A stretch of 64,000 nucleotides of DNA, from contig OX578284.1 of the NCBI GenBank assembly GCA_951217055.1, positions 27,988,187 to 28,052,186 of the forward strand. Direction: 5' to 3'. Below, one piece after another: positions 23,020 through 35,433 of the stretch. Below the pieces are notes generated by a model. That model searched no databases. It had not been told where the DNA came from and worked only from the letters and a program-made list of their open reading frames with translations. Made by a program: the position numbers and the translations under genes. Within the stretch, counting starts at the first letter, position 1, and every line of letters starts with the position of its first letter. Source of the stretch: Gerris lacustris (Eukaryota > Arthropoda > Insecta > Hemiptera > Gerridae).

Positions 23020-23910
23020 TGTACTTTCTAATGTAATGAGAAAGTATTGTGACGGCGCGAAATTTTAATTTTGAGATTTTGATGGATTTATTTGTTTTGA
23101 GGTCCTTTGAGACCAAAAAAGCGGTTTTTAAAAAACGTGGAAACGCGTAGAGCCTAAACTACTTCCCCGATTTTTACGAAATTTGGCATACTTATTCAGA
23201 ATAAATAGAAATTATACAAAATAAATAAATATATGTGGTTGACAAGAATAACAACAAGAATAAATTGGTAGTGCGTGAAGTCTCACGTAAAAAGGGTTTC
23301 GTTGGTGTTGTAAACATGAAATTAGTAAGGGAAGGGGGCAAGATTTTGATGTTTTTTGATAAAATGGCGTGGAAAACTAAACGCTTTCCACAAGTGTTAT
23401 ATATTTTTGTAATCTACTCTTCAATACCTTTCATTTGATATCCCACTCAAAATTTTAAAAAAATATTTTTTTTTGCATGACGTGAGTTATCCGCCATTTT
23501 GGATTTGAACATGAACGGCTGATAATTTTGAGTTCGCTATATTTTTCCTGTATGCGCGTCAAAACGATCTTTAATAATGGAAAGTTTCATGTTTTCATCT
23601 CTTTTTATTCAAAAGTTATTGGAACCGTACAGAGTGACAGACAGACAGACAGACACATGAACGAAACTATAAGGGTTTCTTTTTTGGTTTTACCAACGAA
23701 ACCCTAAATATCATACCCCTAGGCGAAATCGAGAAATGAATTTTAGCTCTTAATTTTGGGGGTGCTATCCCCCAAATACTCTGAAAAAACGTGAAAATAA
23801 ATTATTTCTTGAAAACGGTTCGGACGATTTTTATTAAACTATTCTAAAATTTAGTCTATTTAAATACGAATCTATCAACGTAGCTGTTTCCCCGGGAAAA
23901 ATCTAGTTTC
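23020..23910 (+). repeat. Family B interspersed repeat, longest copy
   Basis: It opens with the near-palindrome 'actttctaatgtaatgagaaagt' (about 23025-23047) followed by 'attgtgacggcgcgaaat'. The same opening occurs at 24958, 27768 and, inverted, 54580. It then shares 'gtggaaacgcgtagagcctaa', 'tcatacccctaggcgaaatc' and 'ccccgggaaaaatctagtt' with the 54 kb copy. Between them (about 23210-23705) is ~500 bp absent from the 54 kb copy, including a CAGACAGACAGACA tract at 23638-23655; this looks like an insertion in this copy or a deletion in the other. No protein is encoded. Confidence 0.65.
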
Positions 23911-23961
23911 CGATACATTCTGATTTTGTTGAAAATCAAAAACAAAAAGTAAACAACCACC

Positions 23962-24083
23962 TGTTCAACGGTGCTTTTTTTTTATACATTTATATTAAAT
24001 GTGATATTATGGAATTTTACCTGTTAACGGTGCTTTTTTTTTTTTTTTTTAAACGTACAATTAAATGTGATATTATGGAATTT
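23962..24083 (+). repeat. Two-copy tandem duplication (~60 bp)
   Basis: The block 'cctgttcaacggtgcttt...aatgtgatattatggaattt' is repeated immediately as 'cctgttaacggtgcttt...aatgtgatattatggaattt'. The copies differ mainly in T-run length. Confidence 0.85.
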
Positions 24084-24954
24084 TTAATACAGTTTCAACA
24101 ATGTATAAGAAAATTAGTCTTTGTCTTAGACCGATTTTTTCGTATTTAACCGCCGTATTTGAAAAACGTGATAAATAATAAACCTAACAACTACAGTATA
24201 ACTGAAATAATAGATCATGAGTTTCTATAATGTCACTGTAGAAAATCTGTGAGGAGAAAGGAGTGTTATTTTCAGCTTAGATTTATTAAATGATTGGTTT
24301 GCTTGTCAGTTTGAGCATTGATCCGGTTCTGGAGGGAGAAGGTAGAACTATTTTCCTTCTCATTGCTGTCTATTTGTCACATTACATTCTGAGATATGAC
24401 TGATATCAATCATTTCATTTCCAAGCCTTTTCTTTGCCTCTATACTAAAAGTAGGGCAAACTAAATGTTGACTACTTTTAAATCATGGATGTATTTGGTC
24501 CTCGAGAGCTGGATATTTTTGGTGAAGTATTACTTACAAGCTAGAATATTGAAATGTCTTTCACTTAGGCTCTTAGTTTCTTCTTATTATTCATATTTTA
24601 TACTTTAATTCTTTCTTTATTTTATGTTCGGGTTCTTACTCTTTAAATTTCATAATATATTGTTTATTGGAACGAAGTTCCTTATGGCACGTTCTAGAGC
24701 CCGGAGTGAATCCGAAAAAAACGACCGTCACAAATCCAAGCTACCGATGACGATAAATTGAGTAAAAGATGACCGAGTTAGTTGAAATTTGGTATACATG
24801 TTAAATAACATTATTTTAATAATACCATATTTTACTAATAAAATATAAATAAATAATTTAGTATTATGTTAATAATATTAGGTTTATATTTTAAATTCTA
24901 TGTCCTAAGAAGACCTTAGAAGCAGAAGATTGAGCTGCGCTTGATTACTCTTTT

Positions 24955-25145
24955 TTTTACTTTCTCACTCACGTAATATATATGTAGAGAAAGTATTGCG
25001 ATGGCGCGAAAATTCAATCATGAGAATTTGATGGATTAACACGTTTTAAGGGTACTAAAGTTCAAAAGAGTGGTTTTTAAAAAAAGTCTGTCTGTCGACT
25101 GCAGCCTGTGCAGACGCATGGAGCCTAAATAAATTGGTTTGTTTA
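24955..25145 (+). repeat. Family B repeat, short copy
   Basis: Starts 'actttctcactcacgtaatatatatg' then 'agagaaagtattgcgatggc' and runs through 'tctgtctgtcg...cgcatggagcctaaa', the first ~190 bp of the family. It ends before the second half. Confidence 0.65.
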
Positions 25146-27430
25146 AGCTGAAATCGAAAATAAAACCTAAACAACCTCCTATTAAACAAATAAAAGTATT
25201 TTTAATAATCAATAATTAATTAATTTAGATATAATAGGATTTAAATTTTGTATCACTAATCACTATGAATGTTAACAACAGCAATCGGCTTGTTTAGAAG
25301 CATTCTCTAACAAAAACCTAATCGTAAATAAGGCCCAAGTTCCAACCCCCTCCAAAAAAAAGTCAGCCCATGAAAGTAGTGAGACCTACATTGTGGCCAA
25401 GTCTGCACTTTCTTTAGTCCTACTTTCATGAGCTAGACTACTCTTTTATTTGTATTGCTTAACACTTAGCCAGTTTCTGAATTAGATATTATTGGCCGCA
25501 ATGTTGATATCACTACTTTGATTGGCTAACTTTTTTGGGAGGGTGTCTAGAACTTTTTCTTTTCTTCTGAGTTCTCTCCAACCCATTAACCACGTAACTA
25601 TCATATGGCTACACATAATACTACATTTTTATGCCTATAATTTCAAAAGACCATCTTAAGAGAAACCAGAGATATAAGAGTGTGAAAAACCGAGTGAATG
25701 GGTTCAATTATAGATAAACTGCGCATGCTTACTGGAACTTGGCCTTGCGCATTACGGTTTGCTCAGATATAAAGTTTATTAACTACTGAATTGAAACAAA
25801 TTGTTTGTATATTTCTAATGAATAGTTTATTTATTTATTACAATGTATATGAGGAAGTATGTTTTTTTTTTTCTTTTTTCTTTTTTTTTAAAGTACTGTT
25901 TTTGTTTTTATAGATGCATAGATATAATGCATATTTTTAATAAACAAAAGAAAATTGGCTTTATTTACCCTCGCATTATAAAGTAATGTAAAGTAGAATT
26001 AAAAATAACTAACAAAGAGCAAGAGTATGTAAAATATGTATTAGTTTATGCTGTATCTAGTTATTTTTTAAAGCTCGCTCTTATAATAATATTAATAACC
26101 CTCACAAAGTTTCTACCATGCCTAATAATGTAATAAAAATATAATTTCAAATATTTCTCTATAATTACGAAAAAAAACATTATTTTTGCAAATAATACCT
26201 GTCTTTAAAACATAAATTAAATGAAAATTATTGATTGTATAAATGAAAACAATAATAATAATTTAAAAGAATAACAATATTAGAGATATGTTTTGATACA
26301 GAGAAAAAAAATACTTAAAACTTATAATAAAAACTGAATAGAGGATTTTTATAAATAAAAAAAAAATTGTAAGGATAGGGTAAAAAATGCGATTAACATC
26401 CTTTTCTTCCCCTGAGATAATTCGAAATCGATTTTAAATTTATCACTGAGGACAGGGTCCTCTGCCGAGTTCCCGAGGACGATGGAACAAAAAAAAAAAG
26501 GCATAGAAATACAGAATACTCCCTGAAATAAAAAAAGTAGGACTAATTTCTTTGCCTTCAAGACGAGGTCATATTTTACACTGCCTCCTCTTTTCTTTTT
26601 ATACGGCCTGTCCTAAACCTGTCTAGGGAGCTTCTTCAAACAAATGTCACTTCTCTCTTCCTTAGAGTTAAACCATTCGTGTAATTACTTTTCCTTATTC
26701 AGAAAAAAAATATATATTTCTCACCCTCTCTTAGTCCTGTGAAAAGAATTCTTGCACCAGAAAGAAAATAAAATAAAGGAAGAAGAACCTGACGAAAAAT
26801 GGTTGAGAGGAAGCCTTTCATCACCCATTACTCGATGGTTAATTAATGAGGTTTAGGGTTGGAAGTAATTAATAATAATTGCTCAAGGCTTAAACCTTTT
26901 TCACTGTTATCGATTAAGTATACCAGATGCTTTATTTAATATAGTAGCAAACAGCGTCGTTCAAAAGCCTCTTGCTTCTTTTCCCTTCCAACAGGAGAAT
27001 CTTCTTACCCCATTAGATCTTATTAAGTTTTCAACAGATTAAAGGATAACGTGATATTTTTAATTATTTGATAAATTTTACTTGCTTTTTATTCGTAAAT
27101 TAATTGAATAAGAAAAGAAAGGTTAATAATATAGGTTAATTATTAGTGAAAGGTTATGTTATACCTTTAACGAAAGAAAAAAAATTGATTAAATATTAAA
27201 ACAAGTTAATGGGATTTTCTTTCTTTTTCAGGAATATAGAATGAATAAATATATTCTTCTTCCCCTATTCTTCTTAGTATCTTATACCAATTAAGCTTGA
27301 TTATTCAGTGCTAAATTATTTAATGTGATTTAATTTAGCAGGAATTTTTCATCAACTGTTAAAAGTATTCAGATATTTGATTGCGTCTATAGATAATAAA
27401 AATTGGTCAGTTTGAGCAATTCGAAAAAAT
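25146..27430. other. AT-rich stretch, no gene seen
   Basis: A small inverted repeat 'catgaaagtag'/'ctactttcatg' lies at about 25371-25431. The rest is AT-rich with A and T runs; the minus ORF 26349-26561 shows no domain that I recognise. Confidence 0.45.
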
Positions 27431-27443
27431 CTTTTTCATATAA
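27431..27443. repeat. SINE target-site duplication, left
   Basis: The 13-bp CTTTTTCATATAA here recurs exactly at 27662-27674 on the other side of the SINE. Confidence 0.85.
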
Positions 27444-27661
27444 TAATTATACGACGCAACAGCTCGTGGAGGGCTTTCAAGCCTAACAAATGGTTTATAA
27501 AACTTAATGCGGTTATGGATAATACGGGAAAGGCGTGTCGCTTCATCAGCATTTCAAATGACGTTTGTGACTAATATCGACCCATTTATATCGGGATGAA
27601 GTCGGGAATCGAAACCGGATCACCTGCTTCCGAGGCAGGAATGGGGTACCTAATACCCCAA
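27444..27661 (-). mobile_element. tRNA-derived SINE with perfect 13-bp target duplication
   Basis: On the minus strand the 218-bp body starts 'ttggggtattaggtacccc'. Next comes a tRNA-like anticodon arm CCTGCCTCGGAAGCAGG (27639-27623), stem of five with loop CTCGGAA. After it lies a B-box-like 'ggtttcgattccc' (27616-27604). The downstream half is unrelated to tRNA and ends in an AT-rich tail. Exact 13-bp direct repeats flank the body, as produced by LINE machinery. The anticodon loop would read CGG (proline), but the A box and D arm are not convincing, so this is a tRNA-derived head and not a tRNA gene. Confidence 0.75.
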
Positions 27662-27764
27662 CTTTTTCATATAACTTGTACAATATTTTTGTGGATATGC
27701 CTATTTCTTAGTATCCTTAATCCCTACCCTCCAATATACTTTTATTGAGATATTCTCTAAATTT

Positions 27765-28075
27765 TTACTTTCTCATGTAAAGAGAAAGTATTTTGATGGC
27801 GCGAAAATTAGATTTTGATGGATTTACGTTTTGAGTTCAAAACTGTGGTTTTTTAAAAAATGTCTGTCTGTCGTCCGTCTATGCAGACGCCTGGAGTCTA
27901 AACTAATGGGCCGATATTGACAAAATTTGCTACACATGTTCAGAAAAATTATTACGAAAACTAATAAATAGAAAATACTGGGCTAAGTGATTATAAAATC
28001 GTATATGAGAAAGTTGGTCTGAGTTGTCTCGGACCAATTTTTTTTTTTTTTACCGAGGGCCGTAACTTCAAGAAC
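27765..28075 (+). repeat. Family B repeat, medium copy
   Basis: Opens with 'actttctcatgtaaagagaaagt' and 'attttgatggcgcgaaaat'. It then carries the (TCTG)n tract and 'aaactaataaatagaaaata' through 'ggtctgagttgtctcggacc'. The last part is also present, inverted, at 53995-54085, which shows that the family is modular. Confidence 0.65.
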
Positions 28076-29847
28076 TAGAGTTTACCCTGGAAGAAAACCA
28101 ATTGAATGGAAAATAATGAAAATTAAATAAAAAATAAGTGCACTAATTTTCATTGAAACCCTTCCTATTCATCGCAGGACCCTTAAGATTTAAGGGGAAT
28201 CCGGCATTAAAAAGTAAAAGGCACTAAAGGTAAACGAAAATATGTCGGTCGTAGAGGTTTTTCAAATTGATCCGGTCTACCCTCAAGTTTTTCGTCTCTG
28301 GGTTTTCTTAATATAATATCCCCAATTCAATTTTCTAAATCTATTCCTACCGATTAAGTTAAATCTCCAACTCTCTACCTTCTAAAATGTAAAATGTATT
28401 ATATTTCTTTTTTATCTTTTCCTTTTAAGAATTAACTAAATAAAATATTCTTCGTGTGTTTAGGATAAGTATTTGATTATTTCCTTTAATACGATTTTCT
28501 GGTTTACTTAATATTTAATATAGTCCGATGCCAATTTATGTTCAGTTATTATCAAGATTATAGCATAATGTTTTTTTTTATGTTGGTTTCGTCATTTCTT
28601 TTTGCGTCAAATTGCGTGTCCTGGTCTTGTTATTTTCTTGCGTTTATACCGACTCATTGCTTGGTAGGTCTTGGTAAGGTTTTTTTGTTATGCTGCCCCG
28701 AGGCGAGCCTCCATTTTTATTGGTTTTTTATATCATTTTTATCCATAAAGGCTTTTCTTTCTTTCTTTATTCGCTCAATTTTATTTTTTTGTCTCGCGGT
28801 TTCGTTATACTTGCCGAGATGGTTTACACCTCGAGGCGAAGTTTTTAGAAAGGGAAGGGGGTTGAAAGCGACGCTATTTCTTGTAAAAAAAAGATAAGAG
28901 TATTCTTTATTTAAAAATGTTTCCAATTTTTTTTGTTTGTCGCCTTTTCTTTCGTGCAAATTTCTACTTAAGATGAAGAAAATAAGTTTTATTTGGATAT
29001 TTGTTTCAAATTTTTGATTTAATTGAAACTTTTAACAAACTAGCGGCTGTCACCGGTCCACAAATACGTTCAAACATGATGTACAACCCATTCATTTTAC
29101 ACTTCCATAGTCTAACAGGTCTTTTTGCGATGTTTCGATTTTATAAACAAAGTCGAATGTCAAGCCAAAAACTTTGTTCGATGACAAGCCCGTACACGTT
29201 AAAACATATAAAACATATCTCAATGTGTGTGGGGACCCTTTGTGGTACCTAATGATCGAAATATCACTTCGTTTGATAGTAAACTTTAAAAATGTGTTTC
29301 CACTATAATATTGTTTTAACTGTAGGTAAGTCTTGAGTAGAACTCATAAACTTAAATACATTTAAAATAAATAACTGATCGAGGGGATTGCTAAATTAAA
29401 TTTATCACCGATTCAAAGTAGAATCTGAGTAACATCATTACTCAAGTGGAAGAACCGCGCTAAGTCTCACTCGACTTTGGTTTGTTAACAGCTTTAAACT
29501 GATGTAAAGAACTTTTAGGTGTGTCAAAGAAATCGATTTGTTTATTGGCAAAGGGTTTGTTACATTTCGATGGTTGACGGACAACCAAAAAGCTTCTGAT
29601 ATCATAATCTAATCTATTAAAGAATTTTGGATGGTATGATAAGTTAGTCTCACATTATCTTTAACCTGATGTGTACAGCCTAATTTGTAATAGCTCTTCT
29701 ATTTTGAAATCCATCTAATTATTCTTAATTATATACTCATGTGACATTGTATGTGCGTGTTTGTATTTGTGAAATGTATTCATGAATGTCTGTATGCATT
29801 CCTTATGCAACTATTTATAAGCACTTATATTTTTTTGTTTTTTTAAT

Positions 29848-29849
<2 letters not shown>
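28076..29849. other. AT-rich stretch, no gene seen
   Basis: The plus ORF 28538-28897 (119 codons) is Phe-rich because the strand is T-rich; it shows no domain and overlaps an equally open minus frame, so I do not call it. Nothing else is recognisable. Confidence 0.5.

Positions 29850-29911
<62 letters not shown>
29850..29911. repeat. (AT)n microsatellite
   Basis: About 30 uninterrupted AT units, followed by 'gtatgtgtgtgag'. Confidence 0.95.
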
Positions 29912-29923
<12 letters not shown>

Positions 29924-30303
29924 AGTATAAGATTTTTATAGCTGCTTGTTTTTTCCAGTACAAGTTTTATTTATGTATTAATTAATTATGAATTATTTAT
30001 GTCTTGAATTAAACCGTTGAATTATATTTTATTCTCATGAAGACGTATAACATTGCTGTAATATGTGTTATATTCAATATTATGTAGCATATATTACGTT
30101 GTATATTATCAAATGCTTTATTATTTTCTTAGCTTCTTATTTACATTTATCGAACCTTATTTTCCACTCCCACTATTTTTTTTTTTTTTTTTTTTTATTG
30201 AAAAAAACAACATATACATTTAATAAAATTTTAAATTCAATTACAATAATTCATTAATAGTATACAAAATAATAGTATATAATATAAAACTGATTGTTGC
30301 TAT

Positions 30304-30340
30304 ACTCCTCTACAAGGTTGCCCGAGCGTAGAGGAGGAGT
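30304..30340 (-). other. Hairpin in the LINE 3' UTR
   Basis: 'ctcctctac' and 'gtagaggag' form a perfect 9-bp stem around a ~14-nt loop, about 110 bp from the presumed poly(A) tail. LINE reverse transcriptases often recognise 3' stem-loops; that role here is inferred. Confidence 0.5.
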
Positions 30341-30920
30341 CTAATCTTATACTGGTATATTTAAATTTAATAGTAATCATCATTTAAGTTTGTAATCATA
30401 TTATATTTAGTATTTTTTAATATTGGCTCTTATTTATTACTGGGTAATAAGTAATTTTTTCACTATCCTTATTCTTATTCACACCTAAATAAAGACAATT
30501 TTAAATGTGTAGGATTTATATTTTTAATGTTAAATTGACGATCTTAGCGTATTGGATATTATTGTTAGTTGATATGTTAGTATCATTCTGATGCATATAA
30601 AGTTAGATAATTTGGAATAGCTTATCTTTTTAGTTAAATTTATATACTCGTATAATAATCAAAACAACATAATATAATCAAGTGATATGACCTTCATCCG
30701 TGAATTTACAACTAATAAAATCAGTCTTGATATTTCCATCAACTACGGAGGTCGGGTATTTTCATTAAATTCATCTATTTCGTTTGCTTATTTTTCTTAA
30801 ATGTAAATATTTTTATTTATCAAATTACTATTTTATCAACAATTAACTTTAATGGTAATTTAGTGTTATATATAATACAGATTTAATTATTTTATTTAAT
30901 TTTGAGTCGAGGTTCTCGTA

Positions 30921-32655
30921 TTATTTGTTTTTAAAATGGGTTTTGAGATGTGTTTTAAAAGTATTGTATTGTGTAAGCAGTTTTAGATTTTCCGGTAATT
31001 TATTATAAAGCTTTGTTCCTACGTGTGTCCAGTGTTTTGTTGCCGTTGTTGTTCGGGATCTTGGTGTTTTCAGAAATTGACGCGTTTGACTTCTTGTTTT
31101 ATAGCTATGTTCTACAGGTAAAAATGTATTATAATATTTTTTAATCATTAATATCGTCGCATAAGAAAATAGATCATAAATGTTTAATATATTTAATTGT
31201 TTGTATAGTGGTACAGGTGAATCGTATTTACGTTTGTTGCATATTAATTTAAGTAATATATTTTGAGTCGACTGTAGAGTAGCTAGTGTTGAAGGATAGG
31301 CCGCTCCCCATGCAACTACGCAATATTGTAAATGCGATTGTACTAGCGCGAAGTAAACCTGCTTCAGTGTTTTGATGTCACAAATATTTCTTAATGTTAA
31401 GAAGATATAAATCATTTTTCTTATTTTATTATTGAGTAAGTTGATGTGCTCAGTCCATTTCATCCTGCTGTCTATTATAATACCAAGATATCGAGTACTA
31501 TAGACTCTATTTAGAGGAATACAGTTGCAATGTTTATCGCTTTCATTACAGTTAGGATCGTGTATTTTCAACTGAGACGCACTTGGTTGTCCTTTTTTGT
31601 TTAGCGAAAATGTGATATATTGCGATTTAGTTATATTCAAGGACAGACTATTTTTTTTTAACCAATCGGATAATATGTTCAAGCCTTCATTAGCCGATAT
31701 GTGAACATCATTCCAATTTTTACCTGTAAATAAAACAACAGTGTCGTCTGCGAAAGAATATATTCTACCTTTTAACGTTAGTTTGCAAAATTCAGCAACA
31801 TATACAGAAAAAAGCGTAGGTCCTAACACAGTTCCTTGAGGTATAGCGAATTCGGAAATTTTGGGATCACTGATAAAATGAGATATTTTAGTGGAATGTT
31901 CTCTGTCGGTTAAATACGACTTAAACCAGTTCAAAATATTGCCTGATATACCGTTTTTATACAAGACGTTAATTAAGGATCGATGTGGAACAGAATCAAA
32001 TGCCTTAGCGATGTCCAAAAAAACTGCAATAGGATATTCATTGTTGTCTAATGCTCTATATATATCTTTAGTAATATCTGAAACTGCATCTTGTGTACTT
32101 ATCCCTTTTCTAAAGCCAAATTGGTTTGAAGGGATGATATTATATTTCTCTAAGTAGTTGACTAACTGTTTTTTCACTACTTTTTCAATTATTTTTGCAA
32201 TATTTGAAATCAAAGAGATCGGACGATAATTTTTCATATCCCTTTTATCTCCTTGCTTAAAAAGAGGGGTGATTGTAGATTTTTTAAGTATTTGAGGAAA
32301 GCAGCCCTTCTGTAAACTGACATTTACAAGATGCGTAATAGGTTCAATTAGTACCTGTTTATTTCTTTTAATCATTCCTGTTGTAATTCCGTCCCAACCT
32401 GGTCCAGATCCTCCTCTTAGCTCTAATATACAGACTTCTATTTCTTCTTTTTTTACTTTATTAAATGAACTGATACAACTTTCAGTGAGTTTCTCCTGGT
32501 GTATTTGTTTTAGAGAATCAAAGCCAAGTTTGGTTGCTATATTTTTCCCTACATTTGCAAAGTAATCATTAAATGCATTCGCACAATCTTTGGCATTATT
32601 TACGGTTGAATTGCCCAAGTAAATTTCTTTAATGTCTTGCGTGTTCTTTTCTTTA
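30921..32655 (-). pseudogene. Non-LTR reverse transcriptase (main part)
   Basis: 565 open codons from 32618, continuing in the same frame a little upstream to the break near 32690. It should copy the element's RNA at the target site. Blocks seen, in residues from 32618: 'GPGWDGI' ~72-78, 'YRPISL' ~133, 'NQFGFRKGIST' ~165-175, 'FLDIAKAFDSVPH' (motif A) ~201-213, 'PQGTVLGP' ~262, FADD (motif C) 289-292, 'RYLGIIIDS' ~375 and a C-terminal thumb region. No RNase H domain follows. The first Met is internal; the true protein begins in the endonuclease fragment upstream. The RT itself carries no stop, so the copy decayed little after insertion. It resembles the jockey/CR1/L2 group; I do not assign a clade. 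Confidence 0.85.
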
Positions 32656-33355
32656 TTATTGATAATGTTGTTGATAACTTGCCATGTTTTTTTTCATATC
32701 TCCTTCTGCACTAGCTATTTTATTTCTATAGTAATCTCGTTTAGCCGTTTTAGTTAGAATTTTGAATTTAGTGATATACTTTTTTACGTAATCTTTAAGT
32801 TCAAAATTAAATGGTTGTTTTTTAAGTTTTTTTGAAAGGTTTTCTTTTCTTCTTAATGATACCATTAATCCATATGATATCCTTGGTTTAATATTTCTAT
32901 ATTTTCTTTTTTTATTGTTTATAACTATTTCTTTCTGACATGCTGTTATATTTGTTTTTATTTTATCTATTAAAATTGTTGCACATTTATTTGGTTCTGT
33001 TTCTTCTAATATATCTTTCCAGTCTGTTGCTTGTAATAAAGTGTCAAATTTATTTTGATCTAATAGTTTGATTTTTATTATCTGTGTTTGTTCAGCGTAA
33101 GATGAGATGCTATGAATGTATGTAACGGCGTAATGATCTGTTATATTTAATTGTAGTATTATGGGAGTTATCAGGTTCATATGTGAAGGATTTGTAAACA
33201 AATGGTCTATTGTGGTCGAAGAATTACTAGAAACTCTAGTTGGACTTGAAACCATAGGTATCAGTTTATTTAAGGTCATCATGTCTAAATATGCTTGCTG
33301 CATTTTATTTGTTTTTCTTAAATCTTTTATACATATGTTTATACTATTTATCTTT
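32656..33355 (-). pseudogene. Endonuclease C-terminus and linker of the same LINE
   Basis: 215 codons from 33303, with the frame open a little further upstream. 'SPTRVSSNSSTTIDHLFTN' followed by 'ITDHYAV' matches the end of the apurinic-type endonuclease of LINEs (the 'TR...S.IDHIFT' and 'SDH' blocks). The N-terminal catalytic blocks are absent. The frame ends early because of an A8 run (T run 32687-32694 on the plus strand): after it, the reading continues in the frame of the RT entry. One extra or missing A explains the break. Confidence 0.8.
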
Positions 33356-34595
33356 TATACTATTACAATATATAAGTATTTATCCTTTACTCTGTTAAAG
33401 GTATTTACATTTGCTCAATACTAGATTTGAGTGCAGATAAAAAAAAAAAAAAAATATGTATTAAAAAAACAACCTAAATAAAATATCTTAATTTAAGTTT
33501 TTTTTTACGTTGCGTAAAAGAGAGTTTTTCTTGCCACTTTCTTCTAAACTCGAATCTCATGAAAACTTCTAAAGCTTGTCTGTTTTTAAGAAGGAAAATA
33601 TTGAAGAAAAAAATTACAATTTGAATTTTTCTTTTTCTCTTCAGAGAATTCCTATTTTATTCTAAGTAATAAATATAAATAAATATATTCAAAATACATA
33701 AGATGCCGACAAAAATAATAAATAAAGAATTTCAAAACAAGTTGCAACAGTTTTAAATATAAAATGTGAATGTATCATTTTTCCTAAGCTGTTAGAATAC
33801 ACTAGCATGATGTACTCTCATATACCAAGTATACAATACAATATGAAGAGGAATTATTGTTTCAAAAATACGTTTCTGAGAGATGTACACGTTTTAAGGG
33901 CCCCTGAGTCTAAGATGTTTAGAGTATACTCTATAACACATCCTCGAATACTTTTGTGATGTTATACTTTTACCTCCAGGCGGGAGAAGAAGTTAACTTA
34001 ACTGCCTGGTTTTTAGGTTGTTAAGTGTTTTAACTGCCTGGCCGAGCCATTGGGAGTTATGGCAAAACTCCTTGTAAATTCAGTGCAGCCAACCTTATTC
34101 TAGTAAAAGAACTGCGTTTAAACGGATTTTACGAAGATTTAAGTTGGCAACACTGTTTCAAACATGACTCGCAATCAGTTGTTTTTAAATATTTCTTTGT
34201 TTTCCGTGTTTTGAGTAAATTTTCTATTAATTGTGTTGTTTTTAGTTAAATATATTAGTTCTTTTTAAAATAAAGTTACGTAATATTATATCTAACTATT
34301 TTTTTTTTTTAAATAAATATAAAAATATGTATTTTTTGTTGAATAAAATAAGTTAAAATTAAAATTTTCAAATATTTTTTTCTCCCTTCGGGAGTAAAAA
34401 TCACTTGCACCCTCGCGATAATTAACTCCCTCGGCTTCGCCTCAGGATCCAACTTCATCGCTCAGGGTGCAATCACTTACTTTACTCCCTTGGTGCGTAA
34501 ATAACTATTACTCTAATTTATTCAAGTTACTCCCTTTTTTTAAATCTTTCAATTTTTTTTTATTTGAATAAAAGTATCAATTTAGCAATATTTAA
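33356..34595. other. AT-rich stretch, no gene seen
   Basis: Contains an A run at 33440-33455 and, at 34380-34500, several short self-complementary words ('cccttcggg', 'ctcggcttcgcctc', 'cgctcagg') like those of family C. No gene. Confidence 0.45.
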
Positions 34596-34880
34596 TGAGC
34601 GCAGATGGTTGAAATTATAATGGGACTATCTTGTGGGCTATATTTTACAAGCCACCCTAGTTTCTTAAATATCAGATGATTGCATTTAAAGATGTAGGTG
34701 TGAATAAATTTATATTTTTGTGCAAATATCAAATCTGCTAAATTTGATTGTTAAAAGTTCATGTGGGACCAACAATGGGCTAATTAAGACCTACCACCAA
34801 AATTTCATAAAAATTAAATGACAGACAGACCAAAAGTATAATATAGGACCAAAAGTGTCTGAAACGGTTATTTGACTTTT
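34596..34880 (+). repeat. Family A repeat copy
   Basis: 'gagcgcagatggttgaaatt' through 'gtgggctatattttacaagc' and 'gacagacagaccaaaag...gtgtctgaaacgg' match 37496-37830 and, inverted, 1-300, 780-820 and 55060-55245. It directly abuts the short family C copy. Confidence 0.6.
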
Positions 34881-34895
34881 TTTACGTATAAAGAA

Positions 34896-35433
34896 AAAAT
34901 ATTTTTTCCGTGGTAGGCTGTGAAATAGTAACTTTAGAGCCTAAAAGACATACCTAAATTCCATTTTTTCATTACGTGGACTTAAAAAAATCTTTTCATT
35001 ACTCCTAGCTGTAAAGAAAAAATCTTTTACGTCCTAGGAACTAAAAGATTTTTTATGTCCGGCGGGTAGTTGTCAAAACTTCCGTTAGTACCGCTGCAGT
35101 CTTTGTAGAAATGCTTCTAGTACGATTAAAATCCGCTAGATGTCAATGCGTTTTATTTATCTTTTCTTATAGTGTAACCTCTTTTTAAGGTTTCTTTTTT
35201 TAAGTCTTAAGTATGTACTAATATTTGTTATTATTATAAATTGATTAGTGATTAATATATAATGTTTTTTCATTGTCTGCTACCTCGGAAAAAATAGCAT
35301 ATGCTACGCGACTGTGAAGTGTTTTTTCTTTACCTTGGAAATATTTACTGTCTCGCTTCGCTCGACAGTAAATGTAATTGCCGCGGTAAAGAAAAAACTC
35401 ACTTCACAGCCTAGTAACATAATATACTATTTT
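34896..35433 (-). mobile_element. Family C inverted-repeat element, internally deleted copy
   Basis: Inverted relative to 5477-7060. Its left ~140 bp ('ttttttccgtggtaggctgt' to 'cctaggaac') corresponds to the right end of the long copy and its right ~390 bp ('ccgcggtaaagaaaaaactc' to 'ctagtaacataatata') to the left end. The ~1 kb middle with the tandem repeat is missing. TAGGCTGTGAA (34914) and TTCACAGCCTA (35403-35413) form the terminal inverted repeat. Confidence 0.6.

Larger units (their letters stand above)
30176..33355 (-). mobile_element. 5'-truncated non-LTR retrotransposon
   Basis: Reading right to left: the C-terminal end of an endonuclease domain, a full reverse transcriptase, a ~720-bp 3' UTR and a 21-bp T run (30196-30176) that is the likely poly(A) tail. 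The frame upstream of 33303 stays open for ~17 codons and then meets a stop near 33355, so most of the endonuclease and any ORF1 are missing, as expected for incomplete reverse transcription. I could not find a matching target duplication, so the 5' boundary is approximate. Confidence 0.75.

Noticed and set aside
27604..27660. Genuine proline tRNA gene
   Set aside because: Anticodon-like and T arms are present, but the D arm and acceptor stem do not fold, and 13-bp flanking repeats show a retroposed SINE.
28538..28897. 119-codon hydrophobic ORF
   Set aside because: Phe/Leu-rich only because the strand is T-rich; no domain, and an antisense frame is open as well.
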